A stretch of DNA of 64,000 nucleotides, from NCBI GenBank assembly GCA_030685235.1, contig MU839079.1:434001-498000 (forward strand), read 5' to 3'. Below, in pieces: positions 10,798-20,905 of the stretch. Within the stretch, counting starts at the first letter, position 1. Each line of letters opens with the position of its first letter. The notes beneath the pieces are model-generated. The model was not told the origin of the DNA. It searched no databases and saw only the letters and a list, made by a program, of their open reading frames with translations. Origin of the DNA: Copromyces sp. CBS 386.78 (lineage: Eukaryota > Ascomycota > Sordariomycetes > Sordariales > Sordariaceae). Both the position numbers and the translations under genes were made by a program.

Positions 10798-12351
10798 TTT
10801 GGTTGATTTCAGTATTGGTGCTTTTGTCGTCGAAAAGTTGTTCGGCAAGACTGGCGGTGGGAACTGATTGTAGCGGGAGTGCGACGACTCTGATTCTTGC
10901 TGGTCCCGATCGCGTCTTTCCCTGGCTGCGGCAAAAACAGTTGAATGAGTGACGAGAATAAGAAGAGGCTGTCCAGAGTTCAAATGACTGGAGCAGTCGC
11001 CCCTTTTGCACGATTAACGTGTTGTGCTTTGTCCGATCTGAAAAACATGCTCACCTTGAGCGGCACGTTGGAGGAGTGGCAGTGGAGTGCAACCCTGCCT
11101 TTGCTTAGTTGCTTCAATGTCTTCTCGGTTAGCTAACTAACAGGATAAGCACCCAAAGAACTAGCGTATCAGTTAGTAGCTGATGACAAAAAACTCCTTC
11201 AATACGCAGCACTAGAAGAAAGCGGAACCCGCCGCCAAGGTACAGGTACTCGGTGTACAGCAGATCCTAAACACTTGCACGCAAGGGCCGGCCCATTGAT
11301 TTGCTCTTTCCGTTCCTGTTTGCATCTTCTTGTTACCCAAGATATCAACGATCAAACATTCGACTTCTGCTTGGCAACAAACCCAACACTCTCTTTCCCA
11401 AAAAAATCACCTTCGCTCCGAAAGATCATATACAATCCCGCAACCTGCAGTTCCTGGACGGTAGCTTCCCTTTGGCACTGCTCAAAGAAGTTTGTTTCAT
11501 GTGACGCGGGCGAGAAATTGCGATCGCACCACTCGGCCCAGAATATCAACTAGGGAAGGAAGGAAGGAGGAAAGAAGAAAGAACAAAGGAAAAAAAGAGG
11601 TCGGGAGGAAGGAACGGGATGCATTATTCAGGACAGGCAGGAAAGATGGCCACGGAGGTCAAGTTTTGACGGGCAGGGTGACGGCATCTTCTGCTCCTTT
11701 ACGGCTCGTGTCACATTCTCCAACTCCAGCGCTGTTCAACATCACTGCCGCCAATCCATGCCGATACTTATCCTCCGGGTCGATCCAAATAACAACACGT
11801 CTGAACCAATGCGTCCGGATTGTGCCCTGTGCCCTCCTCGCGACGTCAAAACATTCGCAACCTCAGGCAACTCGTCATCTCTCGGGCTCGCAGCCGCTGC
11901 AACTACTGCACCATCATAGGGCGTTCCAGCAAAAAGGGCCATGGTGCTCTTGCAGTTACCCTTTGGGGGATCTGATCTGCCCCGTTCCTATCACCGTCTG
12001 CGACACGCGCTTGTCGAGTCGGTGATCTGCACTCTTCAATCCTTCTCTGGCAAGGTCGCCCGAATGGTCGCCGACTAGCCTCATGTGTCTGGTCTTCTTG
12101 GTCTCCTTGTAGGGCCTCCATGGCACGGGGGCATGGAGGGTTCTCCTCGGGTTGCAACAATACCTGTCACTTATCCAGAGGCACCTGTACGGGCAATATC
12201 AGGCAAGATAGCCCTTCGGCGCCGGTGTGTACCTGGTACTGCGAATCTGATTATCACATCGCTGACGACCACTTGGCAGAAGATACGGAACTAGGCGTGA
12301 CAAGGTCAGACCATCGGGGTTCCGGGTACCGCAAATGCAATGGCCGGTGCA
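10798..12351. other. Copper transporter upstream region
   Basis: Promoter side of the minus-strand copper transporter, with no supportable gene. A TTTGCTC heptamer at 11300-11306 matches the core recognised by fungal Mac1-type copper-sensing activators, about 500 bp upstream of the ATG. One copy could be chance. A purine-rich tract (GGAAGGAAGGAGG and following) lies at about 11550-11620. Confidence 0.35.
11300..11306 (+). promoter_or_regulatory. Candidate copper-responsive element
   Basis: TTTGCTC, the core of Mac1-type copper-response elements known from yeast Ctr promoters, lies upstream of the Ctr-family gene. Only one copy was noticed, whereas functional sites usually occur in pairs, so support is weak. 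Confidence 0.2.
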
Positions 12352-13400
12352 TCAAATCCAACCCGACGTACGTCCTAGTGGGACGGATCGCAGCCGCGAG
12401 ACCCCATCGACAGAGTCTAAATCAACGTCAGGCAAACTCAACCTCCGCAACCGCCTGTGTCGAGCTAGCGGTACTCCGACGGGACCTCCTTGTTCTCTCT
12501 CGCCCCCGTTCTTCTTCTTGCCCAGTCGAACAGCACCAACACTCACACAGAAGTTCAAGATCTTTTCCCGACAGAGGGACACATGAACCCAACGCTGGAT
12601 TGAGATACCACAACCGACTGCCGTTGCACAAGTTACCTGGCCAGCGCTTTTCCAGGACATCCGGCATCCATGTGTTACCTTTGATACTGACAACACCACT
12701 GCCAGCAAATCTTATTCCTTCTCGATGCAGCCAGCCGATATCCATCACAACGGCGCGCTCGCATCGTGCTTGGTCCTGGTTCATTAGCCTGCACTCAAAC
12801 CTTGACTGCTTTCCTTGGTCAAGACGCAGGACTCCGGCAGCAATGGCCAGATCTGTGACATTCATCGGAGCCAAACCCTGGGACAAGGTTTCTCGGAGAC
12901 TTTGCATTTCATCTAGCTGGGGAGCCAAAGCCAGGCCTGCCTGTGCGACTGTTCGCAGCTCTGTTAGTCATCAAACCGCACTTCATACTTGAGTCCAACG
13001 TCAGAGTTGCTGACTTACATTCCAGCAACAGAATTCGGGCAGGTGCTTTCTCTTTCTTGGGTCCATTCTCCAACAAACTGTCGTTCACAAAACGCACACA
13101 TCTCCAATAAACGATATCTCATCTAGACCACCGGCCAACCGACGTGATATCAGCAAGCCTATAGGAGTGTCTTCGGGAGATCGGCACCATTAAGCCACAA
13201 AAACCAGGAGGGCGTTATGCGGCGGTCTTAACACTGAGATCTGTATATGTTCTTGTCAAAGCCACAGCATGGAGAGAACTGCTAAACCGCCTATGGTTCT
13301 GCCATAACAGGAAGCCACCAACCATACCCAGATGAACTCGCGCGCCGAAAACGGCGGTTGATCACGAATGGCTGGTGAATGGAAGAGGAAGGTCCAAAGT
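12352..13400 (-). pseudogene. Unrecognised gene, apparently decayed
   Basis: On the minus strand one frame from about 13400 to 13019 reads as plausible protein, broken only by TGA 13364-13362, TAA 13217-13215 and TGA 13121-13119. It joins across a well-formed intron (13018-12949, 70 bp, GTAAGT donor, CTAAC branch site 14 bases before the CAG acceptor) to a 134-codon exon (12948-12547). A second, weaker intron (12546-12465, GTGAGT..CTAG, no clear branch site) leads to a short basic C-terminus ending at 12352. The middle exon is balanced in composition (LAPQLDEMQSLRETLSQGL..), unlike its R/S/H/P-rich antisense frame. I recognise no domain. The TAA could come from CAA by a CpA transition; both TGAs could come from CGA. 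It may instead be a live gene with undetected upstream introns. Confidence 0.4.
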
Positions 13401-15070
13401 TGGGTGATGATTGAAAGAAAGGAGCGTTGCATCGCACCTGCTCTCACCGAACGTCGCTCGCTAAACGGAAACAAGTCCGTTCAAGGCACCGTTATCTGTC
13501 CTCATATCCCACTCCTATTGCTTGGCAAGACATGGCAGCCATAATCACGACATCTTCTGCTTACCACACCTCTCACATCGCACACATATTCGAGGGGCGT
13601 TAGCAGCGTACTCCTTTCATCCTCGAGGCCCCAAGGGAGGCATTTAGTTTCCATTGGCAGCACGGAGGCTTCGCAAGTCTGCAAGCCCGCCGGTTCAACA
13701 CTCGTCGGCGGCGGTTAGATGGGCGGCCGGTCTTCTCAGCCCATCTGCAAGCCATCACTGCGTGAAATGAGGAGTTATGGGTGCACGGAGCCTTTGTGCC
13801 AATGGTTTTAGCTGTTTTCCCACACTCGCAGTTCAGAAAAGCAATACTCGAGATCGCACGCAGTCCAGTTATCTGACGATATATCTCCTCCTTCGGGTAG
13901 CGACCTACACATGGACGCAGGGGCATGTCGAGGACCGAAGCGGAAACAAGACATGCGAACCCGAGACGCTAGAGAGCGGCGAGAGTGACTAGAAAGAGGG
14001 GGATGGAGCAAGTTGTCGAAAATGTGTGACCTCTGGACACACCGTGCGAAGGAGATTGACGAACGAGTTGCCATGTACATTGGTCAGCCCAATCACCAAT
14101 AAGTCTGCTGACGGGGGCGTGAGAATAACGAGTCCCATTAAGTGGTGGTGACGGAGAGAAGAAGGTCGTTTCATCGCATTCGCCTCTTTGTGGACTCTCT
14201 GATTTCCTTTTAGGCCATGAAACGGAGATGGCCGTAGCCACCCGCGTGCCTTCAACACCCGAACATTGACGATGACCTGCCGGACACCCACACTTTTTGA
14301 TGTTTGGACTGAGAACGGCTGCCACCATTCCTGATCTGGGCGGGCTGAAATGCAAGTCGCAGAGCGCCATGGCTTGCCGCCCTCCATCGCGAACCAAACT
14401 CCTGAACCCTGCTTACCGGCATCGCTGCCTCGGGCCAAGCCATGACCTTTCATCCCCTCTTTCTGGACTCTGCTTGCCACTGGTTAGTGTAGCGGCTCAC
14501 AGTCCCCCCCAATCGCCTGCATTTCCACCGCGGGGAGAAGAAATGCAGGTGTTGAAGTTTCTGTCCGTCATATTAAGACATACCGTGCTCTTGTATGGTA
14601 AAAGTTCTCCCAAACCCCATCTCATCGAGGGCTCTTGGGTAACACAATCCCGGCTTCATAGGCTGCCTTCCTTTTTCTGGGTGGTCTAGTACACATCCCA
14701 TGCCGGAGTGGCATAGCCGATCAATAAACGGGACGGGTTCCCTGCTTCGTGCTCACCACCTGTCGTCTTCGTGCAATATCATGGACTGTCGCTGAGCCTC
14801 ACGGATCACAATCCCATTGATTCGCTTCAGCCGCAATGTTAGCATTATCCCTTCGAGTCTTGACGAGTGTCTTGTCCGACAGTGTGATTACCTGAGGTAA
14901 TCATCAAGAAGTGCAGAAGCTGGACCTGCCTGCCACAAGAATATCACACCGACATTCGAAGAGATTACACTAACAAGGAAAGAACTGTTAAGAACTAGAC
15001 TGGGGCCATGTCAAGGCTGACAAACTTTCCTAGTGTGGTCAAAGTTGTTCGGCGCCGCTGTATGCCTGTT
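13401..15070. other. Intergenic region, fragmentary ORFs
   Basis: Overlapping ORFs of 60-163 codons occur on both strands (for example 13989-14480 and 13600-13926, minus), but none has a recognisable domain or can be extended into a spliced model by reading. The area may hold more of the decayed gene at 12352-13400. Confidence 0.3.
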
Positions 15071-15457
15071 CTAGGGCGTGTTTGGTTCAACCATCAAAAC
15101 AAAAGTTTGTATGGGGAAATTATCCCTGTCAGCCAACACATTAAGATAGATCCGGCGTCGGACCTCCTTTACCCCTGTAAGCTGAATACACTAGGCTCTT
15201 GGCCGTACCTCCCCTGTATGCGCCGTGCATGCGCTTGCATGAGGTCTTATCAACTTCCTAATCCGGTATAGTGATAGTTCATTCTGTTGGTTTCTATCTT
15301 CACGGGTTGGACCATGAAGATAGAGCGTTTTGTTAGTTGACAGGGGTAGAGGAGGGTACAAAGCGCCATCTACAGCACGCGATTAACGCTTTGTACCCTC
15401 CTCTACCCCTGTCAAAAACAGATGGAAAAGTTGTTGGTTGAACCAAACGCGCCCCTA
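15071..15457. mobile_element. MITE, PIF/Harbinger-like (381 bp plus CTA target duplication)
   Basis: The element spans 15074-15454. The left end GGGCGTGTTTGGTTCAACCA and the right end (15435-15454 read in reverse complement) match over 20 bp with one mismatch (T against C at position 6). Both ends are flanked by CTA (15071-15073 and 15455-15457), a 3-bp target-site duplication. TIRs starting GGGCGTGTTTGG with a 3-bp duplication resemble Tourist-type MITEs mobilised by PIF/Harbinger transposases; that affiliation is inference. There is no coding capacity. Inside is a strong hairpin with arms 15337-15365 and 15387-15415. The internal sequence also repeats ACCCCTGT/CCCTGTCA words near the left end, suggesting subterminal motifs. 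The GC content and intact TIRs indicate little RIP, as expected for an element this short. Confidence 0.85.
15337..15415. repeat. 29-bp perfect inverted repeat (hairpin) inside the MITE
   Basis: Arms 15337-15365 and 15387-15415 are exact reverse complements over 29 bases (outer end TTGACAGGGGTAGAGG.., inner end ..TACAAAGCG), with a 21-base loop. If transcribed it would make a stable stem-loop; as DNA it could extrude. Confidence 0.9.
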
Positions 15458-18400
15458 GACAGACGAAGCCCACATTTCTTAAGCAGAACTCAACGGATGC
15501 AAGTGTGCAACCAATCCTGAGTTTTCTTGATCTTTACAAGGATAATGAGTGGGTGTTTGTTGTATGCATGATGCACTTCTGTGCATACACAGTACCTACG
15601 ACGGGATATTTCTGGGACCATTTACAACATTCCGACAATTGGTCCTTCCAGGGCGGTCAAGCGTCACCGGGTCTTCAAACCGGGGTAGGTCATCTGGGGA
15701 AAAGGGGGTTACTCCATCTTATTGCAGGATCTTCGTGAGGGGATGGATGTAAGAAGACTTGATCAAGGTGCGGAAACTGGGATTTTGGCTTGACCTTCAC
15801 TGTTCGGACTGTCAGCTTCACTTCCCCTAATTCAGACCGACCCATTGATGTCACTTTGGGACTTGTCTGGTTGAGGAATACTATGATTAGACCTATTCTC
15901 TTGCTTTCAACCTCAAGGGATAGGAACTTTGTTGACGAAATTCATCCATTCCAAGTGGACATCTTTCTACCCGTCCATTGTTCACGTCATGTGTGGATAC
16001 TGCTTGCTTGCTTATTGAGCAGTGAAGAAAGAGTGGCATGAGCATGGAGGGTGGAAATCCCGCAGGACTGATGGACTGATGGCTCTCCATTTCGGTTGTT
16101 AGGTCCTCAACGAGTTAAGGAAACAATCATGGGTGGGTGGTACGAAAACCGAGATGCTCGGTTTTCAGTATTTGACTATCAGCTGTGGAGCTAGTATAGG
16201 TTCAGAACAGGCGGTCTAGTGATTGTTGAGCATCCTCCAGACACCAGAAATCGATCAGTCGCGAGTTTGTGTTTGGTATGTGATGCGGCTTCCTAGAACG
16301 AACAACTCTAAGCGGAGCCCGAGCATTTGATGGACTCTGTATTCTAAGTGAAGGCCGAGGAATGTCCCTAGGACGGTCACCATGAAGCCTCAGTGTGTTT
16401 GTCTGGGTTATTTTTGAGGCCTTTCAAGCCTCCATTCTTATCCCTTCTCGTGCCCTTTACTGTTCTTGCATCTAGTGATTGTGGTGGTGTTCTATCGCAT
16501 GTCGTCTCACCGCGGAGTAGGGGTAGGACAGCCCCTTCGTTCTGGGTGAAGGCCAGCGCGAAACACTCCCGGGCTGCAGCCGACGAAGAAACTCGGAGAC
16601 ATATTGGGCAGCTCAGGCTCGTGTGTTCCGTTGAAACCTACACTTTACGACTTTTCTTGCTGTTCCAATCGTTTGTCAGCCCTTGCTCATCAGGCTGGGA
16701 CTTCAAGAATGCGAGTACCCAGAACATACCACCAAAAAGCTCACAGGCCTTGATATCTCCCCAACACAGTTATTGAAGTATTAGGCCTAATGATGTTGAT
16801 GAATGAAAGAAAGGCCAGTGTGCCGGGGCAATAAAAGCCTCAACCGCCGAAAACCCCGTTGTGCGTGGCGGACGCAAGAGAAGGGGAGAGAGAGGGAGAG
16901 AGATGTGTGTGTGTGGCTGATACGCTGATAACGGGCGACGGCCTAACGGTGGCAAAGCTGCGACAACTGTCCCTTTCTTTCAAGACCGATCTATTATTCC
17001 ACTGCTCTTCCCCGTCTTTCACCCCTGTTTTATGGAAGATCATGGGTAGCTTAGAGTGAGTTCTCTTTGAGTGCCAGCTAACTCTCAGTTCCCTTCGTAT
17101 TTGCTCCACTGAAACGCGATAGAAAAACTTTCTGATCAGCGTATTCCTTGCATTACCGCTAGAAGTCCTAATCAAGATTTTCTTTCTCTTTCATGGGGTT
17201 CGTTGGTTCACAGACTTGTTGGCTTTGAACGGTCAAACGATACAAGTGAAAGTGGTACAAGTGGCTAGCTGAACACTAACAGCTTTCTTGCCGTTTTCCT
17301 TTTGTTACCCACTTATCTGACGGTCACTCTCAGTTATCAGGGCGGCTATTGTCAATGGCTAAGGCAATAGCAATTGGCGTCAAACCATACAGACTCTTGA
17401 GCTCGAAAAGATATTGAGAACCTCTGACATCTAGACCACTCAGTCGGGACCGCCGTGGGATCAATCGGTCACTTCCTTCAAAGTCAACTAGCTCAACGTA
17501 TTGCGCTGTCCCTGTGGTAATTGACTTAAGATCCAGAACCGAGACCCGTGAGCCTGGAACCCCAAAGACTGGACGGCATGGCCGCCGTTGCCGCTCCCGC
17601 CGAGGTCCTGCTTATCGCCACAAGGGGGAACTGGCTTGAGCCAGTGAATCTTTATAGAGACTTGATCGTTAGGGTCTAGTATGCGCTGTGTCAAAGAGTG
17701 GTAGCGAGTGCGGCTGTGGCTGGCTCTACGCTAGTTAGGTGTGATCCATCCCACCGGACTCGCTCGAGACTGGGTGCCAGACGCTCGCTAGTAAAGTCTC
17801 AAGCTACTTGCTACTGGGATTGAGCAGCTAGCAACTTTTAGGCAGTAAGGCGGTGCAGTGTAAGGTCTTCATTGTTCTTTGGCTTCCACGACTATGGGTG
17901 TGCTAAGTGATCTATGTTCCGGAACGAGTTGCAGTGCCCTTGGTTCCAACTGTTCAGTGCCAGAGACTGATACGGACACCGTTGCAAAATCTGGTAGGTG
18001 CTTAAGGAAGGTAGGTAGGCAGGCAGGCGGTTGCTCTTTCCCGCTATTGCCTTGTCCATTGACGCAGCTCTTCCCATTGCTAAGCTCATTACTCCTCTCT
18101 TGCTCTTTCCATTTGTCAGTCCATGTCAAACTCGCATGCGCTCAGCTTTCACTCTTGTTGTGAGCACAGTAAGCACAGTAAGCAGACATTGAAGTAGCAG
18201 ACGGGGTACAAAGAAGGGAGCCTCCTTCTTTTTAAGCGCTAGGACTCTTCCGGCAATCATTCTTTCTTCTTCGTTCTTCCGTGGCACATGCGCAGGCTCT
18301 CAGTGTCTCCTCTCTCGCTAGTATACCCAAGTATGTGTTGCTGTGTTCAACCTCCGATCTTGCCTCCTTCAGGGCATCATGAGGAAGTGTACTGGTATCG

Positions 18401-18561
18401 TGCCTGTGTGTGCTCTTTACAGCTAACCAGATCGAGAACCTGAAGCGTCTTGATAGGAAAGAATTTCGGCGACCCTAAAAGTAGTAACTCCAGCTTCGAA
18501 TCAATCTCTTTTGCATTCGGATGGGATTTTATGTGAAGTGAAAAACAGTAGGGTATATGAT
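15458..18561. other. Intergenic region
   Basis: Only short, unrelated ORFs occur. Minor features are a GAGAGGGAGAGAGATGTGTGTGTG low-complexity patch near 16880-16910 and tandem AGCACAGTA words near 18163-18182. I see no gene or RNA here. Confidence 0.35.
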
Positions 18562-18583
18562 TCAATCAATCAATCAATCAATC
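18562..18583. repeat. (TCAA)5 microsatellite
   Basis: A perfect tetranucleotide run of about 22 bases in the 3' flank of the C2H2 gene. Confidence 0.9.
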
Positions 18584-18800
18584 ACCATCTGCAGAGGGTT
18601 GGGTAGTGCTTATTATACAGATACACACAAAACAACACGCACTCCATGTTAACAAGTCAACCTCCCGCTCGTGTTTGACGTTGACCACCCCTTTCTTCGC
18701 CTCCGTCTCCGTAATGTGAAAAGTCTTGTCCTCTCCTATGTCTTGTTGAAAAGTCAATCCGTAAAAAGCCATCCACTCAAAAGCCATTCCATCCCAACGG

Positions 18801-18823
18801 GAAGAAGAAGAAGAAGAAGAAGA
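18801..18823. repeat. (GAA)7 microsatellite
   Basis: A perfect GAA trinucleotide run in the 3' flank of the C2H2 gene. Confidence 0.9.
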
Positions 18824-19201
18824 GAAAAGCAAACGCAATGCAAAACAGACTCTAGAAAGCCGTCATGTGGTGATGAAGCTGCAAGTCCATTTGCAACTCT
18901 CTGGCGAAACCGCACCGATCCATTCCCTCCTCTTTATTTTATGCCTGAAGTATCCATATCCGGGAAGCCCATGAAAGCCAGTCATCCAGAAAGAAAGAAA
19001 AATACCCGCATAAATCCATCAACAAGAAGCTTATGAAGAAAGCGTAGCCGTCCAAGCGCCCGATTTATCCTGTCCATATCCAGTTGAGAGATGTACCGCC
19101 GTTATAGATCCGTAGAAAGAGCACACATGAGAAGAGAAAGCGTCAAAAAATCCAAAAAAAAACATGGAAGACATTGAACACAACTCGAAGTGGTCCGTTT
19201 T

Positions 19202-20905
19202 TCACGTCGCTAGTCGCGCCACTGCTGCGTCATCGCTCGCACTTTCGTCGATGCGCTCCATCGGCGAAGCCCTGGAGCCTACCGAGTAGTCGCCCGGTGG
19301 CCGCGTGTTGTTGTCTGTCGTCGTTCCTCCTGGCTTGATATTGCTTCCGTTGACCTGGTCATTCTTGCCGCAACCCTTGACTAGTCTGTGACGCTGGACG
19401 TGACGCAAAGGGAACGTTAGCGTTTCGCTCGTGGCAGTCACAGGGAGATAGATTAGGCAACCTACCTTCAACGCATCCTTTCTCGAGAAAGACTTCTCAC
19501 AGTTGCCACAAGGATAAGGCTTCGTAGCCAAATGTATCCTCTTGTGGCGCTTCAAGTCATGATTCCTGTTGAAGCCCTGTGTGCACTGATCACATTTGTA
19601 TGGCCGGTCCCCTTGACGAGGTCCCAATTGCTCATGACTAGCTCCATACCGATGATACTGAGTCATCGGATGGTGGGTGCCATAATGTATGCCTGACATG
19701 CCCACCACGGCCAACGGTGTGCCGGGCTGGTGCATGTTGCTCATCACGGGACCGTGTCCGTTGAGCGAGTAGGGGTGGTGAGACTGGAGACCATATTGCT
19801 GAGGTCTGCTGCCGTACTGTAGCCCAGATCCGCTGCTGCCGCTGCTCGATATCGATCCCAATCCGCGCGAAGCATTCGCTTGGGATGTCGACGGTGAATA
19901 ACCTGTCGGGGATAATTGCGAGGGTGGTGCCCCTTGGAACCCGGGGTATGAGCCTTGCTGCGGTGTCGATGGTGATGGATAGTAACTACTTTGCGTAGAG
20001 TTTTGTGGTTGTTGCTGGGTCGCAGACGGATAGTAGCTGTTCTGTGACGTAGATGCCCTGAAGTTGCCAAAGTCCAGAGAGGGCAACGAAGAGCTGTGCC
20101 CCGCCGATGGCGGTTGCGTTACCGCCGGGTTCTGTGAGCTTAGCATTGGTTGAGTAAGACCTGACGCTTGTGGAGGGTGGGATGATCCCAGAGGTCCCCC
20201 CGACGATCCTACTGATGTAGGAAACGAATGCTGTTCCTGGTAAGACGATGATGCTGGCACGGTTTCCGCGTTGGTTGACGTCGAAGTGGTACGGCCCCCT
20301 GAATAGTTCGTCACAGATGACGGAACCGAACCAAAGGTGGCTTGCGGTCGATGAGTATAAGAGGTTTGGGTAAGCGATCCTGACCCGGGATTGGAATCTG
20401 GACTCAAGTACGTGTACGCGGATTGCGATGAGCTTCCCGGCGTTGGCCACGATCCTGTGAGTGTGTTTGAGTAGTAAGGTTGCTGGGAGGATTGCGACCC
20501 GCTACTGTTAATACCCGATGATAGAATGAGCCCTTCGGCTGCTATCTCTGATCCTGAGGTGGTTGTCAGATTACTGTTGTTTGTGGTGGTGGTTGTGCTG
20601 GTTGTGGTTTGACTAGTTGTGAAGGGCTGAGGAATGGAATGGGTAAGAGGGGGAGGATAAGGGGAGGGCGAAGTGAGAGCTGCTGCCTTGGGGACAGTGG
20701 TAGTCCACCGCTGCCGGTTGTGATCCCCAAAAGCACTGTCACTCGGGCTGCCTAGAACGGGAAAAGCACGATAAGGGTTTCGCGTACTTGGTATATCTAG
20801 AGCAGGTAGAGTAAAAGGTGGTAGACTCGTGGTCACCTTTCTCGTTCTGGAGGAGAAGCTCTCGGGATGTGCTAGGGTCGCCTGATGATCGGTCATGATA
20901 CCCAT
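19202..20905 (-). CDS. Two-finger C2H2 transcription factor (2 exons, about 543 aa)
   Basis: Exon 1 is 20905-19466, the intron is 19465-19394 (72 bp, GTAGGT..CCAG) and exon 2 is 19393-19202. Starting at MGIM the protein is 543 residues; MTDHQ (20896) would give 540. Residues 1-430 are Ser/Thr/Gln/Pro/Gly/Tyr-rich and disordered. Finger 1 is YKCDQCTQGFNRNHDLKRH.. (C438, C441, H454, H458). Finger 2 is YPCGNCEKSFSRKDALK|RHRLVKGC (C466, C469, H482, C488), interrupted by the intron after K480. The NRNHDLKRHKRIHLA..KSFSRKDALKRH..VKGCGK pattern is typical of a Pezizomycotina regulator family that I associate with Aspergillus MtfA and Neurospora CSP-1. Assignment to one member is not certain. It is expected to be a nuclear DNA-binding regulator of development or metabolism. 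The frame is open for 20 codons upstream of MGIM but without an ATG. Confidence 0.88.
   Translation of the reverse strand: MGIMTDHQATLAHPESFSSRTRKVTTSLPPFTLPALDIPSTRNPYRAFPVLGSPSDSAFGDHNRQRWTTTVPKAAALTSPSPYPPPLTHSIPQPFTTSQTTTSTTTTTNNSNLTTTSGSEIAAEGLILSSGINSSGSQSSQQPYYSNTLTGSWPTPGSSSQSAYTYLSPDSNPGSGSLTQTSYTHRPQATFGSVPSSVTNYSGGRTTSTSTNAETVPASSSYQEQHSFPTSVGSSGGPLGSSHPPQASGLTQPMLSSQNPAVTQPPSAGHSSSLPSLDFGNFRASTSQNSYYPSATQQQPQNSTQSSYYPSPSTPQQGSYPGFQGAPPSQLSPTGYSPSTSQANASRGLGSISSSGSSGSGLQYGSRPQQYGLQSHHPYSLNGHGPVMSNMHQPGTPLAVVGMSGIHYGTHHPMTQYHRYGASHEQLGPRQGDRPYKCDQCTQGFNRNHDLKRHKRIHLATKPYPCGNCEKSFSRKDALKVGCLIYLPVTATSETLTFPLRHVQRHRLVKGCGKNDQVNGSNIKPGGTTTDNNTRPPGDYSVGSRASPMERIDESASDDAAVARLAT

Noticed and set aside
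12120..12992. 290-codon plus-strand ORF
   Set aside because: Its R/S/H/P-rich translation is typical of an antisense shadow; the minus strand has balanced composition and a well-formed intron.
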